NCBI GenBank assembly: GCA_023205875.1
Contig: CP060757.1
Coordinates: 1,364,001 to 1,428,000, forward strand
Direction: 5' to 3'
Length of the DNA stretch: 64,000 bases
Origin: Chloropicon primus
Lineage: Eukaryota; Chlorophyta; Chloropicophyceae; Chloropicales; Chloropicaceae
Shown here: piece after piece, positions 8,757-18,537 of the stretch
How the letters are laid out: each line of letters starts with the position of its first letter
Position numbering within the stretch: position 1 is the stretch's first letter
The notes under the pieces: model-generated
Told to the model about the DNA's origin: nothing
The model's input: only the letters and a program-made list of their open reading frames with translations
The model's database searches: none
Translations under genes and position numbers: made by a program

Positions 8757-10964
8757 TTACATCGGGGAGATCCTCAGCAGCAACACGAGTGGGTTGAACT
8801 TCGATCCAAAGGAGAAGCAGAGGAGGCCCCCGCCGACGAGAGCCAGAGCCTGCCCATTTCCGGCCTCATCGGCACTTGCAGGAAGCGGCAGGAGTTTCTG
8901 CCTCGCCCATATGTCGACGCCGTCTCGCTCAAATCGGACTTTGGTCCACTCAAGTGAGGTCAGATCAAAGGCAAAGGCGGAGTGGTCGTCCCCGGAGGTG
9001 AGCGTGACCCCGCCAACCACAACCAAGGTCGGAGGGTTCGACTTGACAAAGGAGGCGTGGGAGTATCTCGGGTCAGGGCCGGCGCGACTGAGGGCAGCGA
9101 CTTCCGCCTTCCACCTCCCTGCGCTGTCCCGCTGGAGCTCCAGGGAATACACAGAGTTGTACATGGACTTACTTCCGTCAAAACCACCGAAGAGCACCAA
9201 GCGGCAAGAGAAGTCCGGGCGGGTGGCATCCCCTCCGCCGCCGTTCCGTGAGACCAGGTCCACCGTATGCCCGAAAAGAGGATCGAGGTCTTCCCCCGTC
9301 CTCTCGACGCCATGCCAGCGACAGGAGCCACCCCGTTGCTCCAAGACGTGGAAATCGTTCAGGGCTTTCTCGCCATCCCAACCCCCCACCACCAAGTACG
9401 CCTCCTCCTCGCCGAGATTCGTCATGGTGTGGCGCCATCTGCTGCACGGAGCGACGCCTTCACAGCGCATTCGCTCGAACGAAGGCGCATCGGCGGCGCC
9501 ACATCTCACGCGGATGACGTCGTTGTACCCCTGTTGAGGGCCCGCTCTCCCCCCGAAAATGAAAAATCCTCCGGGTGCTGCAGAGATCGAGTGGTACATT
9601 CTCCGCAGCGCTTTCTGATCCTCTTTCTGCACATTGCTTGGGGGCTCCCTTCGGACATCCAACGCATCACCTCCATTGAGACGACGCACGTCTATCCTCA
9701 CCACGTCGTTCAGTCTCTGGTGCCCACCACCCAAGCCCTTGCCGAATCCCCCAAACAGGCAAAGGGCGCCGTCCGAGATGCAGGCATCCAGACCCCACCT
9801 GCCAGGAGCTCCATTCAACGATGCTTCCTCCGCCGCTGCCCCAACCACCTCGAGCCGGTAAGTTTGCCTGCTGATCGGGTAGCCGGGCCCTCGGAGCCTC
9901 CTTCGGGGCAAAACCGCTGCTGCCTCCTCCAGCTTTCCTGGGGCTGCGCTGCTTCTGCGACAGAGGGCCCAAGTGAAGGTGTAGTGGCAGCACATGGAAT
10001 GCCAGTCCTCGTACTCGTCAAAGAGCTCTTTGCGCTCCACGTCTTCGAACTTCTCGTCGTCCAGGTTCAAGTAGTACGTGTCGGCCATGGTCAGGGCGGT
10101 GCACTTGCTCCAGGAGTGCTCCGCATACCTCCGCTCAATCTCCGTGCACGATGGAAAGTCTTCGATGGCGAGCAATGGACAGCCCCTGTCTCCCAGAGTC
10201 TTCATCATGGTCACCCCGAAACCGTCGTGAGGGCCCAGGTAGTCGCAAACCAGCAAACCAGCATCCGCGAAGGTCCTGGGAATCCAGTCCAAGATGGCGT
10301 GCACACTCGTCGGTTTGATGTAGTTCAGGACGCACTCGGATACAAAGACTGTCGGCAGCCTCTCGTCCAGCGCACATTCCTGCAGCAGCGCATTCTCAAG
10401 CTCCCCCACCTGAGAAAGGTCCTGGCCCACCAGGAAGTACGTGCTCGCCGAGCCGCTCGAGGAGGCACCCTCCCCACCGCTGCACCCCCTGGTCTCGTCG
10501 TCCGTGGTGGCGCTGGTGCTTCCGACTACCGTCATAGCGTACCCCTTCTCGTCCAGGAGGTCCCTCAGGTGGTGGTGCCGGTCGACCGTAGCGGCCTTCC
10601 TCCCCACCAACGCTGGGTAGTCCACCTCGCAGTACTTGACGTCCAGACCATCCAGATCCCCGCTTCTCAGCAGCTGGAACAGCGTGGTATCGTAGCCACA
10701 GCCAAGGGAGACGACCTGGAGTCGCTCGTTTTCAGACGGCGGACACCCCTTCGACCGCTTCAGCTCCCTCGCGAGGCTCGCCAGCGCCGTCCTCAGTGCG
10801 TGGACCCTGCAAAAATACCCACGGTTCACCAAAGGCGTCCGCCTCGCGCGTCTTTCGACGAAGTACCTTATCGCCCAATCGTCGAAGTATCCCTGGTCGC
10901 ACGCCGAGCGCTTGCTCAGGTTCGCCTCGTCGTTCGTCCCCTGGACCTGGATACTCGAAGACAT
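8757..10964 (-). CDS. TYW4: tRNA wybutosine-synthesising protein 4-like (LCMT methyltransferase + kelch)
   Basis: A single exon encodes 735 residues from the ATG at 10964; an in-frame extension upstream has only TTG. The N-terminal half is a leucine-carboxyl-methyltransferase-type SAM domain. It shows FVERRARRTPLVNRGYF, the SAM loop VVSLGCGYDTTLFQLL at about residue 86, and VFVSECVLNYI. The C-terminal half (from about 380) carries kelch blades such as LCLFGGFGKG, FFIFGGRAG and LVLFGGFDGS. This order is that of TYW4/LCMT2, which methylates and methoxycarbonylates the wybutosine base at position 37 of tRNA-Phe. Yeast Ppm2 has an extra JmjC-like domain at its C-terminus; none is present here. 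PP2A methyltransferase LCMT1 lacks kelch repeats, so it is the less likely identity. Confidence 0.87.
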   Translation of the reverse strand: MSSSIQVQGTNDEANLSKRSACDQGYFDDWAIRYFVERRARRTPLVNRGYFCRVHALRTALASLARELKRSKGCPPSENERLQVVSLGCGYDTTLFQLLRSGDLDGLDVKYCEVDYPALVGRKAATVDRHHHLRDLLDEKGYAMTVVGSTSATTDDETRGCSGGEGASSSGSASTYFLVGQDLSQVGELENALLQECALDERLPTVFVSECVLNYIKPTSVHAILDWIPRTFADAGLLVCDYLGPHDGFGVTMMKTLGDRGCPLLAIEDFPSCTEIERRYAEHSWSKCTALTMADTYYLNLDDEKFEDVERKELFDEYEDWHSMCCHYTFTWALCRRSSAAPGKLEEAAAVLPRRRLRGPGYPISRQTYRLEVVGAAAEEASLNGAPGRWGLDACISDGALCLFGGFGKGLGGGHQRLNDVVRIDVRRLNGGDALDVRREPPSNVQKEDQKALRRMYHSISAAPGGFFIFGGRAGPQQGYNDVIRVRCGAADAPSFERMRCEGVAPCSRWRHTMTNLGEEEAYLVVGGWDGEKALNDFHVLEQRGGSCRWHGVERTGEDLDPLFGHTVDLVSRNGGGGDATRPDFSCRLVLFGGFDGSKSMYNSVYSLELQRDSAGRWKAEVAALSRAGPDPRYSHASFVKSNPPTLVVVGGVTLTSGDDHSAFAFDLTSLEWTKVRFERDGVDIWARQKLLPLPASADEAGNGQALALVGGGLLCFSFGSKFNPLVLLLRISPM

Positions 10965-11140
10965 CCCGGCGTTACGGACCGCCAAGGCTTGCCCTCGACC
11001 TGACAGCCACCTGCTGGTGCATTACACAAATTTTGGGTTTTAGTTCCTCGAGGATGGAAGGAAGGGGTCCAAGCAGCAGCAGCCAGTGCATATCGCTAAC
11101 CGAACAGCGAGACCCGGCTCGGCTCGGCTCCCGTGCGTCA

Positions 11141-11901
11141 TCATGGGTGCTCCGGCTCGTTCTGGTAAGAACCTCTCATTCTGCTGAAGTCCTCGGCCTC
11201 TGGGTTGTAGCTCTCCCTTGGGGACCTCGTGCCGAGGGCAGGAGGGCCGCTGCCATAGAGCTTGGCGCCGTAGTACTTGAGCACATCCTCGGGGTAGATT
11301 CCCTTCTCGTACGCAAGGCCGTACTTCCCGCAGGCTTTGGCGTACGAGAGGGGGGTCCAGTCCTTGGGGGACTTGGCGTCCAAGTCAGCTCCGTACTCGT
11401 GGAGGAGCTTGATCATCTCGACGCCCCCATCGATTCCCCAGAAGAGGGTGAGGTCTCCTCCACCGTTGACGTAATTGGGATCGGCGCCGGCCCTGAGCAA
11501 GGCCTTGGCGCACTCGAGCCTCCCCCTATGCGCCGCGCACATCAGAGGGGTGTAACCTAGGGGAGGGGTCCGAACGCAGAGAAGTTTGTCAGCGGGTCGG
11601 TTCGTTCGGTCGAATCGGTCGCGGGGCAGTGGGCGACAGACTCACCTTCTGGGCAGCTGTAAGCGCGTCCGAAGACGAAGTTGACGTCGGCGCCTTCCTC
11701 GACCTTCTTGTACACGAGCTTGATGTCGTTCTTGATGACGGCGTTGAGGAGCTCCTCGGTCTCCCTCGACGCCTTCACGACGTCGTCCCCCGTCGCGCTC
11801 GGGTCGTAGTCCGGGTGGTGGCTCCCCTTCCCGTTGTCCCACATCGCCTCGTACTTGGCCTCCAGCTCCGCCTGCCTCTTCATCATCACGTCCGCCGACA
11901 T
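11141..11901 (-). CDS. Ankyrin-repeat protein
   Basis: Exon 1 (11901..11646) and exon 2 (11556..11141) are joined across an 89-bp intron and encode 223 residues. A charged N-terminus (MSADVMMKRQAELEAKYEAMW) is followed by about three to four ankyrin units: LLNAVIKNDIKLVYKKVEEGADVN; YTPLMCAAHRGRLECAKALL with RAGADPN; MIKLLHEYGADLD; and a degenerate WTPLSYAKACGKYG. The C-terminal 50 residues are non-repetitive. No enzymatic domain is present, so it is probably a small protein-binding adaptor of unknown partner. The intron splits the first TPL block (phase 1), which confirms the splice. The gene diverges from the Nudix gene across 541 bp. Confidence 0.82.
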
Positions 11902-12442
11902 CTTGTCTCCTCTCTCTCTCTCTCTCTCTTCTTCGCTACCTTCAACGAGCCACGACAGCAGTTTCAGCAGTTCCACGACGACGAGAACACGTAAGACGAC
12001 GAGTGAGAAAACAAGCCAAGGTTCGGTTCGGTTCGGTCAGTCCACACGAAGCTCCAGAACCCCAGCAAAAAACACCCTCCAAACAGGTTTCCATTTCCAT
12101 CTCCCAGAGGTCGGTTCAGGTCGGTTCAGGTCTCCCTCCCTCCCTCGGCATCTCCCATCCCCCTCCACCACGAGCACGACCACAACACAACGCGCCGTCC
12201 CCCTTCCCCCTCCCCCCTTCCCACTCACCTCTTCCACGCACGCACGCACGTTGTCGTCGTCGTTGTCGACCTCCCTTCTCTCCCTTCTCTCCTTCGCCCT
12301 TCCGCTCGCTCTTCCCTTCGAAGCGTTTTGAAACGGTTTTGAAACGCTTGAAGGTTTAGGGTTTAGGGTTTAGGTTTTAGGGTTTAGCGAGCGAGGAGCG
12401 GAGGAGGCTCATGCTCATCGGGGGGAATGAGGGGATGAGGGG
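11902..12442. promoter_or_regulatory. Shared 5' region of the ankyrin and Nudix genes
   Basis: No gene is seen. The region holds a CT microsatellite (about 11911-11932), TTCGG repeats (about 12018-12036), a GGTCGGTTCA repeat (about 12110-12129), two tandem copies of an 11-mer GTTTTGAAACG at about 12325-12347, and a telomere-like block at 12353-12387 (separate entry). Both flanking genes read outward, so their promoters must lie here. Confidence 0.5.
12353..12387 (+). repeat. Interstitial telomere-like repeat (TTTAGGG type)
   Basis: Five head-to-tail units of the plant-type telomere repeat occur, the fourth being a TTTTAGG variant. The block lies 56 bp upstream of the Nudix start codon, with its G-strand reading towards that gene. 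A second block with the same variant in the same order lies at 52294-52332. Confidence 0.85.
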
Positions 12443-13363
12443 ATGAGGCTTGTTGTGAGGTCGTGGTGGGTGTGGGGAGAGGTGATGGGTGTGGGGAGAG
12501 GGTGGGGGGCATCGGTCGTGAGGAGGAGTGTGAACAACAATTCGAACAGGAGGGGGTGGACTGGGAACGTGGGAAGGAGAATACCACGAGTGGACACGAC
12601 CACGAGGGGGACGAGGCTATTGGGACACAACGACCACAACCACCAGTGGGGACTGGGGGGCACGTGCAGGGTCGTTTCCGGGGCAGCTTCCGCGGCGGAG
12701 ATGTACTGCGACGCGTGCGGCACGAGGACCGTGATGAGGGTCCCGGACGGGGACAACAGGGAGAGGAGGGTGTGCCCGTCCTGCCACAAGATACACTACA
12801 TCAATCCAAAGGTCGTGGTCGGGTGCCTCGTGGAGTGCTGCAGGGGGGAAGGGGACGGCCTGAAGCGGCAAGTCCTTCTGTGCAGGAGGGGGATCGACCC
12901 TTGCAAGGGCTTGTGGACCCTCCCGGCGGGTTTCCAGGAGTGCGGGGAGTCCACGAGCGAGGGAGCGGCGCGGGAGACAAGGGAGGAGGCGAACGCGGAG
13001 GTGCGGGTTCTCGCTCCCTATGCTCACCTCGACATTCCTCTGATCTCCCAGACTTACGTGATCTTCAGGGCCCAGTTCAAACAGGCTCTGGACTCGGGCG
13101 GCGCGCCGATGGACTGCGAGTCGCTTCACTCGCCAGGGGAAGAGACCCTGGAGACGCAGCTGTTTGATCTGGATTCGATCCCTTTCGAGAAGCTAGCCTT
13201 CTCCTCCGTGAAGATCGTCCTGCAGAGCTACCTGGAGGACATCAAGAGGGACAGGTACTCCTTCCACCACGGCACAATTGTGAAGCAGCCGGGCGTGGCT
13301 GCGGACAGTCCACAGTTCTCGCTGACAAACTACATGTGCCTGCCCACGGAGCACAAGCTGTAG
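12443..13363 (+). CDS. NUDX23-like FAD/ADP-ribose diphosphatase, probably plastidic
   Basis: A single exon encodes 306 residues. The first 85 or so are Arg/Ser/Asn/Gly-rich without acidic runs, like an organelle transit peptide. The core has a zinc-ribbon-like CDACGTR with CPSCHKI, then INPKVVVGCLVE. The Nudix box is GFQECGE followed by RETREEAN; the usual Gly after the EEA is Asn. LDIPLISQTYVIF and FEKLAFSSVKIVL follow. This order and wording matches Arabidopsis NUDX23, a chloroplast enzyme that hydrolyses FAD and ADP-ribose. The protein ends at a KL tail with no extra domain. It converges on the polymerase theta gene with 69 bp between stops. Confidence 0.88.
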   Translation: MRLVVRSWWVWGEVMGVGRGWGASVVRRSVNNNSNRRGWTGNVGRRIPRVDTTTRGTRLLGHNDHNHQWGLGGTCRVVSGAASAAEMYCDACGTRTVMRVPDGDNRERRVCPSCHKIHYINPKVVVGCLVECCRGEGDGLKRQVLLCRRGIDPCKGLWTLPAGFQECGESTSEGAARETREEANAEVRVLAPYAHLDIPLISQTYVIFRAQFKQALDSGGAPMDCESLHSPGEETLETQLFDLDSIPFEKLAFSSVKIVLQSYLEDIKRDRYSFHHGTIVKQPGVAADSPQFSLTNYMCLPTEHKL

Positions 13364-13432
13364 CAGCACCCAAAAACGTTGTACATTAAATAAACACCGC
13401 TACATTGTATGTTCACAGGCTATAAAGCATCG

Positions 13433-16400
13433 CTACTCAGCAGGGTAAGGTTCCGCTTTTCCCCAGGAGCTCCCGACTTTGAGCCTGACCTTGAGGGGGA
13501 CTATGAGCTCCTGCCACACATTCTCCATCTCGTGCTTGATGATCGCCGCGGCTTCCTTGAGGCAGGACTTCCTGATCTCGAACAAGAGCTCGTCGTGGAT
13601 TTCGAGAATCATCCTACACTTGCCGTTCCCGAGCCTAGGATTGCCACTGACTCTTCTCTGGATGTTGATCATGGCGGTCTTCAGAATATCCGCAGCAGAG
13701 CCCTGACAGGTTGTGTTCACCGCCTGGCGCGCGGCCATCGCCTCTTGGTCAGAAGTCAAGCGCTTGAACACGGCTTTGCCCTTGGATTCCTGGGCAGAAG
13801 CGAGTTCCCTGAAATAACGTTTCCTGCCCCCGAGAGTCTGCACGTAGCCGTTCTTTTTCACGTCACTGATCACAGTCTCCTTCCATTTCTCCACGCCGCC
13901 CAGGCACTTCTTGAAGGCCTCCGTTTGCTTCTTTGCAGTGGTCAAATCGCACTTCAGCTCCCCTGCCAGCCTCTCCGGGCCCATGCCATACAGGATTCCG
14001 TACGCCAATCGCTTAGCCTTTGTTCTCATATCGCTGTCCACCTCGTTCTCCTTCACGTCCAACCACTTTGCAGCGATCTCTTTGAAGAAGTCCTCGCCGC
14101 CCTGTATTGCTTTGGTCAGCACCTCATCTTTGGAAAAGTGTGCCATCAAGCGCAACTCCAGCTGGGCGTAGTCTGCACTAAGGATCACGTTCTCCTCCAG
14201 GGTTTGGAAGGCCTCCCTGACATTGACGTTGAGCCTCACTGACTTCCCCTGGGAACCCTGGGACTGGGAAGCGACCTTGACCTCCCTCTTGTTCGGCACG
14301 CATTGCAAATTAGGCTCATCCATCTGGAGCCTACCCGTCTCAGACGTTGTCTGCAGAAAGCAGCCCTTGATTCGAGTCATGCGAAGGCTTCTTCCCCCCG
14401 AATTCAGGGAGCAAGTCACGATAATCTGCGACTGTGTTGTGGTCGTTCTTTCGTAATCGGGCAGATTGTTTCGAACCGTGTTCAAAAGCTTTGAAAGCTG
14501 GCGGTACTCAAGAATAATCCCAGGCAGAGGATGCTCCGAGGACAACTGCTCAAGAAACTCTTTCTTTGTGCTGAAATGAGTCCCTCCTTTCCCTCCTTTC
14601 CTACTGGATTCTGAGCCAGGTGGAGGAGGCAGCTTCAGGGTCTCAAAGAGAATGCGGGCAACCGCCGAGGGGCTCAGTATGTCGAAAACGTTCTTGATGG
14701 GTTCGCCGTGAATATTCTTCTTGAAAGAGGCCGTGATGTACGCCTTCTGGGTCAAATCATGCAACCTCTGTTGCAGCTGTGGAATGGTGCTTTCGTAAAT
14801 TGAAGAATCGAAGGGAACCCCAATACTTTCCATCTGAGCCAGAACAGGAACCAAGGGCATTTCAATGCTCTTGTAGCAGCCAAGCAAGTCCTCGTGGTCC
14901 AAGCCACGCAGCAAGTGCTCGAACAGGTCCAAGAGACACGCGGCGTTTCTGCATGTGTAAGGAACTGTACCGATCCCAGCAACCCCTTTGTAACCATATC
15001 CAATGTTGGTGTACAAAGCTCCGTCGCATTCTGTGTACTTTCTTAGAAGGGATTCCAGTACACCCCAAGTCTTCAACTTGAAGTTTGCGCTGGAATCAGA
15101 ATAGTGATAGTAGTCTGGCTGTAAGAGCCATGCAGCTATCCTCAAATCGAAGCATTCACGCGCATCGGCGTAACTCCACTCCCTTCCCATTGACTGACAT
15201 GCCTGCATCACAGCCTTCACCTGTATCTTCAAACCCCACGATCCTTTTTTTATTTCGGCATCTCCGAGCATGGCAATGAAAAGATCCCAAGCCTTGCCCA
15301 GGAACCCATCTGGCAACTCGCAATCAGCTTTGCTTGCAGACAGCGGGACGTAAATTCCCTTTCTTTTTGCGAGGCAGAGGGCCAACCCAACCACCTCTTG
15401 CTCAGGTTCGTGCTGCTTGTTCATGCGGAGCATGAAGGTAGCACTCTTGCAGGCCTTCAGTTTCGTGCGAACATGATCCAGCTCCTCCAAGCTTTTGACT
15501 TCCAGCAATGCCTTTTCATCACGCTTTTTGGAAGGAGGTGAATTCAGACCGCTGCCCGGCTTAATGCTCTCGAGCGCGACCTTCTTTGTCTCCAGTTCCC
15601 TCTTCCTCTGTTCCAAGAGATCTTCCGCGCCTTTGAAAATCTTCTTGGCCACCTTTCTGCAGACACCCATCGCATATTGATTTCCCCTGCTGCGAGGATC
15701 TGCTTGCCAGAGAGTGGTGGCAATGCTTTCAATAGTCCCGTTCTCCAGCACTTCCTGTGGGGACTTAAAGCCACCCTTGTAAAGAATGCGAGCCTGATAT
15801 GTCTTGATCCCCGGAATCTCAGCGAGGGAAAGGACATCAGCCTGCGCTCCAAAGAACACTCTGGCTTGAAACTTTTCTATCAAAGCCTGCATATCCGTCC
15901 AGCCAAGTCTCTCACACATCAAGCCACACATTGAAGCAAAGTAAACGGACCTCTCCTGCAGAACTTGAATCTGGCTTTGGCTCACCCCGTACCCTTTTGC
16001 TATTTCTGCAAGGTTGGTTTCCCTCACAAGCTCACGCAATATGAGGGCCCAATAAAATCTTTTTGCGCGCCATTCCTTATTTTTCTCGTCCGCATTGTAC
16101 GAACCACTTCTGCCAATTCGTTTGTTATGAAGGAAATTGTCCTCCAACTCGACAGCTCCCCACACTGCCGAGTCCAATTCATCGAAGTCGTTGAGCCAAC
16201 GCTCATAGTATTGGCTCCAGTTGAGCTGCAAGCTCGAACACCCGTGGATTGGAGTAACCAAGTAGAGCATGTGCAGATCATTTGCCATCACGAAACCTCG
16301 TCGCGCACGCTGCAAATCGTCGTGCACAAGTAGACCATCTTCTGGGCTCAAGCCGCTTAAGCCCACAGCTCTCCCTAGATTCGTGGGTTCATACACTTGC

Positions 16401-18436
16401 TCCTCCTTGATCCATCTCAACATACGATTGGAGCACAAATACTCCAGTGCTTGGATGGTGCAATGCGTGATGTCGTTTGCCTTTTCTGTTGTGTATATCA
16501 GAGTGCTTTGAAGGTAGTACTTGATGTCTTCCGTTGATCTTACTGCACCAGAACAGATTGCTTCGAGCATCGGCTTTCTCATCCCTCTCCCGTTCTTTCT
16601 CAAGTGCTCCTCCATGAAACAGGATTTGATAGGAGTGTCTGGACCGTTGATGATGCCTTTCAGGTCCGCCTCCGTGTATTTTTGCGTGCAAATCAGTATG
16701 GATTCCCCCGACGAGTCAATGCCGGCCCTCCCTGCTCGCCCTGCCATCTGCTTGTAGTTTGTTGGGGTCAACAAGGTCTTCCCTTTGTCAGCGTACTTGT
16801 AAGGCTCTCTGAATATCACCCTTCTGGCTGGAAGGTTAACTCCTGCAGCCAGGGTTGAGGTAGCTGCGAGCACGCGGCAAGCCCCGGAGCGATAAGCCCT
16901 TTCCACCGCAGAGCGCTCCTCGACCGACAAATCCGCGTTGTGATACGCGACCCCGCTCCTGATGAGTTTCAAAAGGTCAGACTTGTCGGAGGTCTGAGCC
17001 AGCTCGTAAGCAATCCCTTCCCTCAGGCCTTGCAACTCCTCGTCCCCAGGTACATCCAAGAGGGCTGCTATGAGGTTTGCGGTCTCAATGCAGATCTTTT
17101 TCGTGGGGCAGAATATCAGCACAGAGTTTCCCTCCGAGAGGGTCTCCTTGGTCAGAGCTCCTATCATGTCCGGGTCTTGTGCCCCAGGAAGCGGAGCCAC
17201 TCTCCTCAAAACGTTCGAGTCCTTGTCCTTGAGTTCGGATCCAACGAGCATCCTGTGCTCCAAGGGGACGGGTCTGTGGTCGCACAGGTACAATTGCGCT
17301 CCAAGCCAGTTTGCGATCTGGTCCACGTTTGGCAGGGTGGCACTCATGCAGACAAACTGGATCCTCTCTTGAGAGTCCAGCTGGATGTCGCCCCACAAGT
17401 TGCTCTTAGCCGCGTGCGTCAATTTGCTCAGCATCAGCTCGATCGTGCTGCCCCTGCCCCTGTCCGCAAGCATGTGGACCTCGTCGACCACCACGCTGCA
17501 GAGCTTCTCTCTCAGAGCCTGCTCCTCGATCATCCTCGTGACCAGAAAATTCGCCTTCTCTATCGTGCAAACGATGACAGCGTACTCTGGTCCCGGCAAG
17601 GTCGGGCCCATCTGGTGCCTGCCGTACAGCCGGAACACCTCCTTGTTGAAGCTTCGCAGGATCGCCTCCAGGTGGTCGGCCTTCTCGTCGCAGAGCGCCA
17701 CGAAGGGGAGCACCAGCAGAGCCTGCTTCTTCGAATCCAGGATTCTCTTCAGCATCAGGATTTCCGCAACCAGGGTCTTCCCCCCGCTCGTCGGGGCGCT
17801 GTACACGATGCTCCTGCCCCCCAAAACGCCCGTGCAGTTCAAGCACTGGGCCTGCCACGGGTACAGCCGAAGGTCCTGGAACCCCTTTCTCCAGTACTCC
17901 TCGCAGACGTACGGGGGGAGGTAGCTCCCGAGGTCGTACGTCGCCGGGTCGAGGGACGCCGTCTCCGGAATGGTGCTCTCCTCGTCGAGGTGGTTCTCCG
18001 CTTCCGCAAGCAGGCGGTGGTTGTTCTCCAAATCTACAAGGAGGCGCTCCACGGACTCGTCGATGCGCTCCTCGGATGCACTCCCCCTCTCGCACGAGGA
18101 AGTGTCTCTGCCCCCAACCGGGGGAGTTTCCTTCAGCGGCGTTCCCTCCTGGGACACCTGAGACTTCACCTCGACCATCCTGAGGTTCCCCTCCTCGTCC
18201 CGCGCCGCAGCCTCCGGCAGCCACTCCACCCGACTCGTTTGTTTTTGTTGTTTTTGCTGTTTTTGTTTGCTCCAGTCCCTTTGGTCTTCCTCCCACACCC
18301 CCACGATCTCCTCCAGAGCTCTCGCCCTCCCCTCCGTACTCTCCGTCGTCTGCCTCGTCGCATGCTCCCTCATTCTCCGCCTCTTCTCCTTCCTGCAAGG
18401 AGCCACACCCACACCCACACCTACCCCTCCCTCCAT
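13433..18436 (-). CDS. POLQ: DNA polymerase theta (helicase-polymerase)
   Basis: A single uninterrupted exon of 1667 codons. The N-terminal SF2 helicase has Walker A PTSGGKTLVAEIL near residue 215, the DEVH box near 317, and motif VI QMAGRAGRAG. A Sec63/HhH-like region follows (IPGIKTYQARILYKGG). The C-terminal family-A polymerase shows motif A DYAQLELRLMAHF near 1422, the O-helix KRLAYGILYG, and motif C EIHDELLFEI near 1613. This is the enzyme of microhomology-mediated end joining of double-strand breaks (plant TEBICHI). The central linker is short: the protein is well below the roughly 2150 residues of the Arabidopsis and 2590 of the human enzyme. Its N-terminus contains a GVGVGV run from a CCACAC repeat, and ATG 18436 is the first in frame. 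Confidence 0.95.
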   Translation of the reverse strand: MEGGVGVGVGVAPCRKEKRRRMREHATRQTTESTEGRARALEEIVGVWEEDQRDWSKQKQQKQQKQTSRVEWLPEAAARDEEGNLRMVEVKSQVSQEGTPLKETPPVGGRDTSSCERGSASEERIDESVERLLVDLENNHRLLAEAENHLDEESTIPETASLDPATYDLGSYLPPYVCEEYWRKGFQDLRLYPWQAQCLNCTGVLGGRSIVYSAPTSGGKTLVAEILMLKRILDSKKQALLVLPFVALCDEKADHLEAILRSFNKEVFRLYGRHQMGPTLPGPEYAVIVCTIEKANFLVTRMIEEQALREKLCSVVVDEVHMLADRGRGSTIELMLSKLTHAAKSNLWGDIQLDSQERIQFVCMSATLPNVDQIANWLGAQLYLCDHRPVPLEHRMLVGSELKDKDSNVLRRVAPLPGAQDPDMIGALTKETLSEGNSVLIFCPTKKICIETANLIAALLDVPGDEELQGLREGIAYELAQTSDKSDLLKLIRSGVAYHNADLSVEERSAVERAYRSGACRVLAATSTLAAGVNLPARRVIFREPYKYADKGKTLLTPTNYKQMAGRAGRAGIDSSGESILICTQKYTEADLKGIINGPDTPIKSCFMEEHLRKNGRGMRKPMLEAICSGAVRSTEDIKYYLQSTLIYTTEKANDITHCTIQALEYLCSNRMLRWIKEEQVYEPTNLGRAVGLSGLSPEDGLLVHDDLQRARRGFVMANDLHMLYLVTPIHGCSSLQLNWSQYYERWLNDFDELDSAVWGAVELEDNFLHNKRIGRSGSYNADEKNKEWRAKRFYWALILRELVRETNLAEIAKGYGVSQSQIQVLQERSVYFASMCGLMCERLGWTDMQALIEKFQARVFFGAQADVLSLAEIPGIKTYQARILYKGGFKSPQEVLENGTIESIATTLWQADPRSRGNQYAMGVCRKVAKKIFKGAEDLLEQRKRELETKKVALESIKPGSGLNSPPSKKRDEKALLEVKSLEELDHVRTKLKACKSATFMLRMNKQHEPEQEVVGLALCLAKRKGIYVPLSASKADCELPDGFLGKAWDLFIAMLGDAEIKKGSWGLKIQVKAVMQACQSMGREWSYADARECFDLRIAAWLLQPDYYHYSDSSANFKLKTWGVLESLLRKYTECDGALYTNIGYGYKGVAGIGTVPYTCRNAACLLDLFEHLLRGLDHEDLLGCYKSIEMPLVPVLAQMESIGVPFDSSIYESTIPQLQQRLHDLTQKAYITASFKKNIHGEPIKNVFDILSPSAVARILFETLKLPPPPGSESSRKGGKGGTHFSTKKEFLEQLSSEHPLPGIILEYRQLSKLLNTVRNNLPDYERTTTTQSQIIVTCSLNSGGRSLRMTRIKGCFLQTTSETGRLQMDEPNLQCVPNKREVKVASQSQGSQGKSVRLNVNVREAFQTLEENVILSADYAQLELRLMAHFSKDEVLTKAIQGGEDFFKEIAAKWLDVKENEVDSDMRTKAKRLAYGILYGMGPERLAGELKCDLTTAKKQTEAFKKCLGGVEKWKETVISDVKKNGYVQTLGGRKRYFRELASAQESKGKAVFKRLTSDQEAMAARQAVNTTCQGSAADILKTAMINIQRRVSGNPRLGNGKCRMILEIHDELLFEIRKSCLKEAAAIIKHEMENVWQELIVPLKVRLKVGSSWGKAEPYPAE

Positions 18437-18537
18437 CCTACCCCTCTCCTCCGATCGATCGCGATCGCCAGCGTCGCCAGCGCTCGCGATCGATCTGTCT
18501 TCATCCCAAAAAGGGCGGGAAGGAGAGGAGGTAGAGG

